Source of the DNA: Aureobasidium sp. EXF-3400 | Lineage: Eukaryota; Ascomycota; Dothideomycetes; Dothideales; Saccotheciaceae | Assembly (NCBI GenBank): GCA_024195585.1 | Contig: SWBL01000498.1 | Coordinates: 1-26,972 of the forward strand | DNA: 26,972 bases | Reading direction: 5' to 3' | Part shown: positions 1-8,413 of the stretch, piece by piece | Numbering within the stretch: position 1 is the first letter of the stretch | Layout of the letters: every line of letters starts with the position of its first letter | Translations under genes and position numbers: made by a program | The notes under the pieces: model-generated | Told to the model about the DNA's origin: nothing | Seen by the model: only the letters and a program-made list of their open reading frames with translations | The model's database searches: none

Positions 1-8
1 CTGGTTCA

Positions 9-99
9 TCTTCATTGGTCTAGTGGTCATGATTTCCGCTTGTCAAGAGTAAAATCTCGTCAAGCGCGGGAGACCAGGGTTCGATTCCCTGATGGAGAG
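9..99 (+). tRNA. tRNA-Asp (anticodon GTC) with 19-nt intron
   Basis: A full cloverleaf can be drawn. The acceptor arms 9-15 and 92-98 form seven pairs (one G-U), with discriminator G at 99, a known Asp identity base. The D-stem is 18-20 with 31-33. The anticodon stem is 35-39 with 66-70, and the anticodon GTC is at 42-44. The T-stem is 75-79 with 87-91 around the loop TTCGATT. The loop has 26 nt between the anticodon stems instead of 7, so a 19-nt intron at 46-64 sits at the canonical 37/38 position. T40 can pair with intron base A62, the A-I pair used by the tRNA splicing endonuclease. The mature tRNA would be 72 nt before CCA addition. The box B sequence GGTTCGATTCC starts at 78. Confidence 0.93.
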
Positions 100-681
100 A
101 TTCACTTTTTGTTTTTGCTTGGGGTGTCTACATATCTGACTGATCTGCATTTGTCTTACTTCATAACTTTTCTCGTGAGTCTGTTGTGTATGCGACCGTG
201 GAGATTCACGATACTTTTAGGAGTTAGGGGAGTGGCCAGAGAAAGATCCTGATTCGATAGCTCTCTGCGGACACGATACTGGGCTCATAGATCACCTTGC
301 ATGTTGATAGTCTGTGATCATGGGTCTTGTCGATGGGAGAGAGCACTAGCGCTAAGAGATTCCTGGGAACATTTGAGGCATGCTTCGATTATATGGATGA
401 GATGTCGGCTCTCAGTGGATGTCACTCCGTTTTGCGAGAGTATCATGCATTTGCATGGACACACACGTGATGAACTAAGCAAGCAAGGAAACTGAACAAA
501 CTTCTTTCTGAATCGTGATAATCTACAAACTGCACCGGCCGAGAGGGGTATCTTTCTATGAACGACCGGGCTCCTATCCACATGCACCGCCAAACTCATT
601 CCAAACGCCTCCGCTATGCAGACCACCCCATGCTGGACACCAAAGGAAAACACAAAAGCCAACCGACGAGCACCGAGAAGC
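100..681. other. intergenic, no gene seen
   Basis: This stretch lies between the tRNA and the stop codon of the minus-strand Ctk2-type gene, so its right part is probably that gene's 3' UTR. Short open frames occur on both strands but none has recognisable domains or splice continuity. Confidence 0.5.
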
Positions 682-3099
682 CTACTGGCCAAGAGGGACA
701 TCGACCTCCTCTTCATAGGTCTCGTACTCGTCGGGGGCAAAGTACTTTGCCACGACCTCCTTCTCACCACGAGCGCGCTCGGCGGAGAGCATGAAACGGA
801 CGGTGCCGTCTTTGCCACGCTCGCCGACTCTGCTACGCGCGCCCGTGGCGGAGGTCGGGCCCATTGCAGGAGGGGACGCAGGCGAGTGCTTAGTGGCGCC
901 ATTGGCTACACCGTTGGGCACTGATTTCGTGGGCGCATCGATGGTCTCGGTGTAGCGGGGGAGGTTGAGAGCGGTGGCCTCCTTGTTCAGAGTGATGCGG
1001 ATGGCAATGTAGTTGTCGATGGAGAATTGACCGCCGACGATGGTGGCGTGGCGGTGGTGAGTGAATAGGTCGAGCAAATCCAGCAGAGTCTCCATGATTT
1101 CGCCGCGGGTGGTGGACCATCTTTCGAGGCTAATGCCTTCAGGACCTACGATGGTGTCCATGTTGAAGTCTGTAGTCAGATTCAAGAGGCGTGCGGTCAG
1201 TTCAACGCATGAGATCGCCATAGTCTGTGAGGTCTGCTTGAGGGGGGCGAAAGTGCGGTAAAGGTCGATCGACATGTTGTAGGCAGTTCTACCCAAGGTT
1301 TCCTTTGGCAGGCCACGCTCTCTGACAAGCTTGATGACGAGTTCCTGAGGATGTCTGGTTCTGAAGTCGAAGCCTGCGGACTCCAGCATGAGACGTTCGA
1401 TGCCGACCACGGTCTTGGATGGTTGCTCGAAAACCTAGTTTTCATCAGTATCAAAACTCAAGACTTGGGTACAGACACAAGCTCACTGGATCATCAGGAC
1501 TCAGGTGCTCCGACGAAGGGAGCTTCAGGTTCCAGGCGGCGCAAAGAACCTCGCGCGACTTCTTAAGAGTGTCCTCGATCTTGCAAGCAGTAAACAGCGC
1601 AGCAGCGGCAGCATCCTATGAAAAGTTAGTAAAAACCCCACCTCGAAGTTCGTAGAGGAGTTATCACGTACTGCCCACATGTATTCACTGTCGGAATGGA
1701 CCAGGCGGAATTTGTGATAGTAGACAACAGCAGTGTTGAAAGTGCGAACAGGCCTAGATGAAACAAAAGTTAGGGATCGTCATGTACAAAAGTCCGAGGG
1801 TGAACTCACAGTTGCAGAGCCTTTCTCACACTGTCGATGTAATGGACTCCCTGGAGACGAATGCTGTCTTCCTTATGTTCAGTTGCGCCAAGAGCAGTCA
1901 AAGAGCTCTGCAGTTGTTGCTGGAAAATGTATGGGTTGGCGACCTGGATGAAAGAGGGGTGTGGTCCAACATGACTCTCATTAGGAGCACCACCGTTCTG
2001 AGACATCTCTCTCGAGTGGCTCATGTTGCGCGATGGTGAATTGGTGGATGCAGAGATGAAAGAGCGTGATGGTGATGGAGTTTCGCGTGCGCTGGCGTCC
2101 GTGCGTTCGAAGCGGTCCAACCTCGAGCGGCGACGCTGGCGTTCTCTCTCAGTGACAAGCACCACTCTCGGCACGACAACTGGAATCTCGTTCTCTTTAT
2201 CGTGCTCTTCTTCGTCCGAGTCTTCATTGTTGAGCTCGGCTAGTCTTGAGATCTCTACAAGACAAAATATCAGCGATACTGTAGGTCAAAAAGTGTGAGC
2301 ATAACAAACGTACCATCTTCGCTGTCACTCTCGCTCATGCTCATGGGAGCACTGCCAGCGGAGCCTTGGTCACGGAACACCTCCTGGTCCTCCCAGATGA
2401 TAATTTCATGTTCTGGGTCTAAGGCTATAGACGGGTCAAAAGATGTTCTCTTGTAAGTTCGGGCCAGAATTGCTACATACCCTCATGAGTTTGGGCCTCG
2501 GCTGTCGAAGGATCGAAAACACCGTTCTGTGATCCAATACTTCTGGAAATCCGGTGGCCTGTTTCATGTCAGTACACGGACTCTGAAGTAGTTAACACAG
2601 ACAACTTACCGAACGCACTGGGCTGCATTTCTCCATTGGCCCAACGCTGTGGACTACTTCTCGGACTTCCCCAAGTGCTCTGGTTGTCCTCTTTCTGGAC
2701 ACGATCCAGACCGTAGACCTCAGTCAAAGAAGCAGGGAGCACAATCTCCTGCAGTGGCTGCCTATCCATTCGAACCGCAGAACTGCCAAAGTCATCAGAG
2801 GAACCAGGCAACTGAGGAGCAAAGCCTTCAGCAAGGACAAGCTGTCTATCTGCTTGCACACCATGGTTGCCAAAACTCCAACTCAGATCCGAGGTACGAG
2901 GGCGAGGAGCAAAAGCCTCTTGCAGCACAGGCTGCGCAGTCAAACCAGGAGGGCCGGCATGACGGAACTCGCACTGGATGCTGTTCAAGGGACAGCGACC
3001 CATCTGCCACATACGACACACAGGTCTGTTGTTCCTCTGCCACATGGCGTGAGAGGAATCCATGTTGCTATCACCACTCATCAGTAAGATCGTGCGCAT
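682..3099 (-). CDS. ctk2: CTD kinase-I beta subunit (Ctk2-type cyclin) with N-terminal CCCH zinc-finger extension
   Basis: Seven exons on the minus strand: 3099-2610, 2558-2481, 2424-2314, 2254-1810, 1753-1672, 1615-1487 and 1434-682. Every junction uses GT/AG and keeps frame, giving 695 aa. The last about 370 residues match Ctk2, the cyclin-like partner of the kinase that phosphorylates Ser2 of the RNA polymerase II CTD. Seen are HPSFIQV and DSIRLQG near the start, then LPVRTFNTAVVYYHKFRLVH, AAAALFTACKIEDTLKKSRE, a cyclin fold through the last exon, and a C-terminal EYETYEEEVDVP tail. Upstream, residues 28-47 form a CCCH finger (C-x7-C-x6-C-x3-H), followed by a disordered linker with an acidic stretch around residues 220-245. 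Classic Ctk2 proteins start near the cyclin part; an internal ATG at 2024 would give a conventional 392-aa product. The finger region has no stop codon of its own, so a fused protein is the simplest model. The N-terminal start is the less certain part. Confidence 0.85.
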
Positions 3100-3756
3100 G
3101 GTTAATGATACAAAACTGCATCAGATGCGCTCATCAACAGCTCCTGGTCAGATCAGAAAGAGACATTTGCTTACCTTTATTGCTTTTGAGAGCTCGTCAC
3201 AGAGGAACCTTATAGCAACATGAACTTCCTTCTTGTGTACACGCAAAGGCTCTGGAGGAATTCTGTCAGTGACTGCACAGAAAAGATTGGTTGTTTTGGC
3301 TGGCTTCTTTGGCGACTTTCGTCACTTCTCGCCGGTTAAAGTTGCCGCAAGTGGTGCAGCGTGTCGTTGGTATGGATGTCATTCGCTCTTCAAAGCACGT
3401 CCATGACTCGTCACTAGAGCGTGTCTTGGAAACCTCTGAGCTTGGACGAAAACATTCCTATATCATATGATGCAGAGTGTATCCAATACCAGGCCTCGTC
3501 AGGGGCTGTACATCTTCGAGAGATGCACTGTCGACCGAAGAACCCTGCTGTTCAAGCTATGGTATCCTGAGATGGTTGTCTTTCATGTGCAGACGTCACA
3601 AAGTTGGAGGTCAACGAGAGTAAGTCAAAGATGGATGTATTTCTATCTAACAACGACATGCTTGCCTCCATCAGATGCGGGTATATGCTCTATCAATGCA
3701 ATGCTCATCCAAACCTATGCTAATGCCTGGATCCCTCTCTACCCGCTCACGTGTGT
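3100..3756. other. intergenic: 5' leader of the CCCH-Ctk2 gene and 3' flank of PHO8
   Basis: No full gene is supported here. On the minus strand a strong donor-like GTAAGC begins at 3174, with possible acceptors before 3100, so a 5' UTR intron is plausible. A 38-codon minus-strand ORF (3382-3266) lies upstream of the CCCH-Ctk2 start. A 102-codon plus-strand open frame at 3467-3775 has no recognisable content. Confidence 0.4.
3266..3382 (-). CDS. possible upstream ORF, 38 aa, with a C-x2-C and a C-x-H pair
   Basis: A short minus-strand ORF begins at ATG 3382 and ends at TGA 3266-3268, 166 nt before the predicted CCCH-Ctk2 start. Its peptide has Cys9, Cys12, Cys36 and His38, a spacing that could bind one metal ion. 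It could be a translated uORF, part of an unrecognised first exon, or chance. No splice donor links it cleanly to the main frame. I have no family match. Confidence 0.15.
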   Translation of the reverse strand: MTSIPTTRCTTCGNFNRREVTKVAKEASQNNQSFLCSH

Positions 3757-5540
3757 TCAATCAAAGCCTCTTTGAGGACTCATCAGATGGCTTTCTACCT
3801 TGGCCAGATCCTCTTGAGAAGGAACAGCACCAAGCCAACTCTCACTACTAAAAACGTCCAGTTTGTCTTTCAACTCTTTGGTGACCTCTTTGACCTCATC
3901 CTCAACATCCAGGTACCAACGCAAGAATTCGCCAACTTCGGTGTTTTCATGGTTGCCATGAAGTCTCTTTGAAGCATGGCGGTTCGAAGAGTAGATGTTC
4001 ACATCGACGGCGCTGTGGCCGTGGGTGCTCCAACCAGTCTGACTACGCTTGCTGATGATCTCGGACATGGTCCATGGGCTCAAAATAGGGTGTGCGATGA
4101 GATGGTCGATCTCTTCGCGAGTGACGTCCTTGATCCCCAGGTTGTCGTCGATGAGCTTGGTGAGATAGGTGCCAAGTTCAGCGCTAGACGACTTTGTGTT
4201 CGACAGGTGAGAGAAGTATAGACGGGCGGTGTGCTCGGCACTGTGAGTTGCGTTGGCAAGAACGCCAGGGTACCACAGATACTCAGGGTAGTTGACGTTC
4301 AGTTCTAGAGCATAAGTCAGCAAGATGTACGCGGGCAGGAGGCAGGTAGAGACATACGTCTAGCAGTAGCCAGACCGCCGGTCTCGTGGTCACTGGTAGC
4401 GACCATAAGACCTTCAGTATCGTCCTCTTCGAGGAACTCGATGACAGCCTGCATGGCTCTGTCGTAGGCAAGCACCTCATGAACCTGAGCAGCAGGGTCG
4501 TTGTTGTGACCAGCATGGTCAATTCTACTTCCCTCAATCATGACGAAGAAGCCTTGGTCGCTATCCCTGGTAGCATCGCTAAGAGCGCGAAGGGCTGTCT
4601 TGGTCATTTCTTCGAGCGATGGGTACTCGCTGTCAACGTGTCTGCGATCAATCTCGAAAGGAATGTCGGTGGGTGCGAACAGTCCAAGCAGCGGAAGCTT
4701 GACCGATGAGCCAAGGTTATCAAAATCCTCACGGGAGCCAATGTAGTTCCAATCGTGCTCATCCGCCTTTTTAATCAGATCCCTGCCGTCGGCTCTGCAG
4801 CCTCCAGCAGTAGTGTTGGGCAAAAAGTGGCATCTTCCTCCACCGAGGACCAGGTCCACGTTTCTGCCTAGAGGACCATTGCCAATGAGTTGTTCGGCAA
4901 TTTCATCCTCCATAGCGCGGGTTCTGACGTGCGAGACGAAGCATGCAGGAGTAGCATCGGTGATGCGGGTCGTAACGACGAGTCCAGTGGTGTATCCAGC
5001 TCTCTTTGCAGCCTCCATGACACTGCCACAGGGGAAGTGATCGGGCGTGACGCTGATAGCGCCGTTGTAAGACTTATGACCGCAGCTAAAGGCAGTGGCA
5101 CCAGCAGCACTGTCGGTGACAAGACTGTTGCTGCTTCGCGTACGACTGTTTCCGATCAAGAGCTTGTCCAGGCCAAGGGTATGGTCCCATGGCAGAGCGT
5201 TGACGTATTGATTGAAGCCGCGGGTCAGAGCCAGTGAGGTTGGGCCCATGCCGTCGCTGACCATGAAGACGAGGTTTCTCTTTCCGGTAGGTCGGTCGCC
5301 ATGTTTCTCGGGTGTTGTCTTTGAGGTTTGGTGTTGGTAGACGACGGCCAGAACAATGACAGTGGCAGTAGCTACAAGTCCCCAGGTAAAGAGGGCAATC
5401 TCTCGGTATCTTGCCCAACGAGAGGCAGACGGTTGACGGCTTGGTCTCTGTCCGGTCAACAAAGCATCTTCTTCGGTCGCTCGCTCGTCGTTGTGCGACG
5501 ACGGGCGGCGCGTCAACATGGGTTCTTGGTCTCGAGCCAT
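3757..5540 (-). CDS. PHO8: vacuolar-type alkaline phosphatase (Pho8-like)
   Basis: Two exons, 5540-4358 and 4304-3757, separated by a 53-nt intron (GTATGT...CTAG), give 576 aa. The enzyme hydrolyses phosphomonoesters at alkaline pH with two zinc ions and one magnesium ion. An N-terminal cytosolic tail of about 47 residues is followed by one membrane segment (about 48-69), a type II anchor, and then the catalytic domain. Family residues are visible: metal-binding Asp96 in VSDGMGP, the phosphorylated Ser144 in TDSAAGA, Glu336 in MIEGSR, Asp341/His345 in DHAGH, Asp384/His385 in SDHETGG, and His489/His491 in WSTHGHSAVD. The tail carries an acidic dileucine, EEDALL (23-28), of the type used for AP-3 sorting to the vacuole. 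The gene is divergent from the methyltransferase gene. It could in principle be a secreted or plasma-membrane paralog, but the architecture fits Pho8 best. Confidence 0.93.
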
Positions 5541-6187
5541 TCTGTCGTTTGGAAGGAGGAGAGGAGAAGCCTCTCAGGCGAGTCGGTCAAGGACTTGATG
5601 GTCATTGCTGAGTACTCCAAGGTCCTCATGACCCAACTGCTATGACGCTAAATCTTGGCACCTTCTCGCATGTGAAACGCCTTATCTCAGCAGATAGCTA
5701 CCCGTCCATTACCCACTACCGTCTCCATACCAGTAACCATCTGCTCATCTGTCGATGCAACCGTTAACATTCTGCATCCAATTTTGTCCACATCGTCATG
5801 AGGCCAAGCCAGAATGAAGGCTTACATGCACGATATGCTCCTGTCGCCGACTTCGCCTGTGGTCACATCGAAAGCATCACACCGTCACCACCAGCAACTG
5901 ACTAGAGACTTTCATCACGAACAGCAATGTATATACATCGCCCATCACTGAGATCCTACGATAGTTTGCGGCGATGAATGTAAGTGGTTCCATCTGTCTT
6001 CAACTATAGCCGGGCGTCTGTCGAATTCCATTGTCCCTATATCCCTGTCACATCGAAACAATACGAAGACCTTGGAACAGTGATCCGCGTGCATTCCTCG
6101 AGAGAGTCGCTACAATGACATGTTCAATTCAAATATCCTGTATCGACCTGATTTGCTCGAAATTCTGATACGAAAACTGTCGCAAAC
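5541..6187. promoter_or_regulatory. divergent promoter region, PHO8 and Erg6-like methyltransferase
   Basis: A 647-bp gap separates two start codons on opposite strands and must hold both promoters. A CCAAT pentamer is at 5778-5782. I found no CACGTG Pho4-type core here and no clear TATA box. No gene is supported inside it. Confidence 0.5.
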
Positions 6188-7646
6188 ATGGCACCTCAAG
6201 ATGCCCAGACGCCTGTCATCAATACCTATCTCCCAAAGTCTTTGACGACCCATCTACCGAAGACACGCGATGATGACGCTTGGGGCGCTCAGGTTCGTAG
6301 TCACTACAGTTCCGAAGAAAACAACGATCAGCTGCCCACAAACATTGAAGCTCTCGAGGCAGAACGTGAAAAGAGGAAGCAGAACTACGCCCAGATTGCT
6401 CATGAGTGAGCCTTGCCATGCATTGTAGAGAGTGACTGTTGAAGCTAATATTTCTCCAGCTACTACGAATTGGCTACGTTGAACCTCGAGTTCGCATGGA
6501 ACAAGAAGTTCCACTTTGCTCCGTTCCTGGATGACAAACAGTCGCTTCGAGAAGCCTTGTCTGCCCATGACCACTATCAGTTCATGACCATGGGAGTCAA
6601 GCCAGGTATGCGAGGCTTGGACGCTGGTTGTGGTGTTGGCGAGCCAGCTCGTGAATTTGCAAGATGGGCTGATGTAAGCGATATCTTTTATCACGAGTAT
6701 CGAGTTATCTGACTCTTCCAGGTTCATATTACGGGCGTCACAATCACAGAGTACCAGGTCTATCGCGCAAACTTGCACGCCGAGAAAGAAGGTATCTCTG
6801 ACAAGGTTGAGTTTGTCTGGGCAGACTTCTGTGTAAGCATCAGGTTTCTGTTGTACTCGCCAATGTCGCGGCTGACACAGTATTGTAGAAAATGCCCTTC
6901 CCTGACAACACCTTCGATTTTGTCTACTCGCAAGAAGCAACCGTTCATGCCGCAGAACTGCGTGATGTCTACGTCGAGATGTGTCGCGTTCTCAAGCCCG
7001 GCGGTGTCATGAGCGTAGGCGAATGGTGCATGACTGACAAGTTCGATCCCAAGAACCCACAACACCTCGATGTACGCCGCAGAATTGAACGTGGTGATGG
7101 TATCGCCAATATGAAGACGGTCAAGGAAGCTATCTCCGAGTTTGAGTTTGTCGGTCTCGATGTCTTGCACATGGAAGACCATGCACTCAAAGGGTTGCAA
7201 AGTCGTCCTTGGTGGGCTCTTCTAGACGGTGATACTTCAAAGTTCCCTGATTGGAGTGATTGGATGATGGTGTTTTGTCTCAAGCCTGCAGTGTGGAAAG
7301 CTTGGAAGGCATGGGTTTGGTTCAAGATCAAGGTTGGCTTGTACAACAAGGTCGATGGTGACTCTACGTTGGAAGCACTCAATACGCAGGCACAGTCCGT
7401 GTATGGTCTCAGAGATGGTGGTAAATATGGTAAGTCTTCTGCTGTGTCGGAAGTTGACACTTGCATAGGTGAATCTATGCCTAGCATGCTGACTCATCTT
7501 TAGGTTTGTTCACGCCCATGTTCCAGATGTATGGAAGGAAGCCTGAGAACTGGGTCCATCCTCAACCCGACAAGGCTAAAGAGGCTGCAGAGAGAGTGGC
7601 AGCCGCAGCAAAGGAGATTGCAGCGTCAAAGGTCAAGAGCACTTGA
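6188..7646 (+). CDS. atypical Erg6/SMT-family SAM-dependent methyltransferase
   Basis: Five exons, 6188-6405, 6460-6673, 6722-6832, 6889-7429 and 7504-7646, all with GT/AG junctions in frame, give 408 aa. The SAM-binding motif I is at about 126-137 (LDAGCGVGEPAR). EATVHA and LKPGGVMSVGEW follow, and a C-terminal sterol-methyltransferase-like segment ends with LFTPMFQMYGRKPE. These place it in the sterol 24-C-methyltransferase family. It differs from canonical Erg6 in two ways visible here. The aromatic sterol-contact stretch normally YEYGWG...SFHF reads LEFAWNKKFHF (82-92), and the usual GCGVGGP is GCGVGEP. I infer a paralog with a changed substrate rather than the main ergosterol enzyme. The tandem monooxygenase gene downstream may act in the same pathway, but this is unproven. 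Retaining the last intron would end the protein early. Confidence 0.85.
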
Positions 7647-7821
7647 GAGACCTCAAAGAGTCATTGACTTGATATATTATCAATCTCGATATCGTTGTCC
7701 AGAACCATAGAGATGGATTTTAGACAAATCCCGTCCGCTGCAATAGTCCTTAAAGAAGGACCCCACCTTTGCTAGCTCTATCTCATATCCACATTCTCTC
7801 TTTGCCGTCCAGAGTCAAGCA

Positions 7822-7837
7822 GTGTCACGAGTGACAC
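7822..7837. repeat. perfect inverted repeat GTGTCAC-2nt-GTGACAC
   Basis: Two 7-bp arms (7822-7828 and 7831-7837) are exact reverse complements around a 2-nt centre. It lies about 590 bp upstream of the monooxygenase start and about 175 bp after the methyltransferase stop. It could be a dimeric transcription-factor site. Confidence 0.4.
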
Positions 7838-7846
7838 AATTTACCC

Positions 7847-8243
7847 GACTCCACTTCTTTCCCATGCCGGAAACATCTGCCATGCTTTCCTGTCTTCGAA
7901 AGATCCGAATTTCCGCAAGTCTCCACACAAGGCAAAGACCAATCTTTCCCCATAAAATGCTTGCCCCACTTTTTTCGTGCACCCCGCACGTTTCCGGGGG
8001 ATCCACTTTATTGTGGATGGAGTCCCGTAACCTTGTTGCATGTGTGATCTCCTCCTGTCTGTGTGCTTGTTTCCTTTTTTGCCTGCTAGAGATGTGAGGA
8101 AGACACCCCACGGCAGTTCAGTTCAGCTCGTTGACGCCTCTGGGGATCCACTTTTTTGCGATGTAGAGAGACTCCACTTTGATACTGGGGGCCGAGGAGT
8201 GCGGAATTGGATTGCGGCTACAAGGACGAAGATGGGCTCCACT
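7847..8243 (+). promoter_or_regulatory. repeated TCCACTT-like motifs in the monooxygenase promoter
   Basis: A core of (T/C)CCACTT recurs with matching flanks: GACTCCACTTC at 7847, CCCCACTTTTTT near 7965, GGGGGATCCACTTTA at 7996-8010, GGGGATCCACTTTTTT at 8142-8157 and GACTCCACTTTG at 8170-8181, plus a weaker GCTCCACTG near 8237. The copies are all in the same orientation. The copy at 8001 also forms an inverted repeat. This is direct observation; regulatory function is inferred from position only. Confidence 0.4.
8001..8018. repeat. inverted repeat ATCCAC-6nt-GTGGAT
   Basis: Perfect 6-bp arms at 8001-8006 and 8013-8018 flank TTTATT. One arm is part of the repeated TCCACTT promoter motif, so the element may be a symmetric version of the same site. 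Confidence 0.4.
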
Positions 8244-8272
8244 GTAGGTCATCGACTTTCCGTACGTAGAAG

Positions 8273-8280
8273 TATATAAG
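8273..8280 (+). promoter_or_regulatory. TATA box (TATATAAG) of the monooxygenase gene
   Basis: TATATAAG lies 133 bp before the monooxygenase ATG and is followed by a CT-rich leader, as is common for strongly regulated fungal genes. Confidence 0.6.
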
Positions 8281-8413
8281 AGGTGATCATCGTCCGCGGA
8301 CTGCTTTGTAGGTTTCTTGTTCCTGCATTTGATCTTCTCATTTCATCTTTCTCTTCTATCCCACCTCACTCTGCAAAAGGATCCTGTTGCTACCTCGCAC
8401 CTGACTAGCAACC

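Larger units (their letters stand above)
7647..8413. promoter_or_regulatory. intergenic: methyltransferase 3' flank and monooxygenase promoter
   Basis: No gene is supported in these 767 bases, although frames of about 90-98 codons are open on both strands around 7815-8111. The stretch holds repeated CCACTT-core motifs, two perfect inverted repeats, a TATA box and a pyrimidine-rich leader, each listed separately. Confidence 0.6.

Noticed and set aside
3748..3753. CACGTG, the Pho4-type core, next to the PHO8 gene
   Set aside because: It is just beyond the stop codon, at the 3' side, and none is present in the PHO8 upstream region, so phosphate control is not supported.
3467..3775. 102-codon plus-strand frame
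   Set aside because: It runs into the 3' end of PHO8 on the other strand and has no recognisable content.
7815..8111. 98-codon minus and 91-codon plus frames
   Set aside because: They overlap on opposite strands inside a region with promoter features. Neither shows domains or splice continuity.
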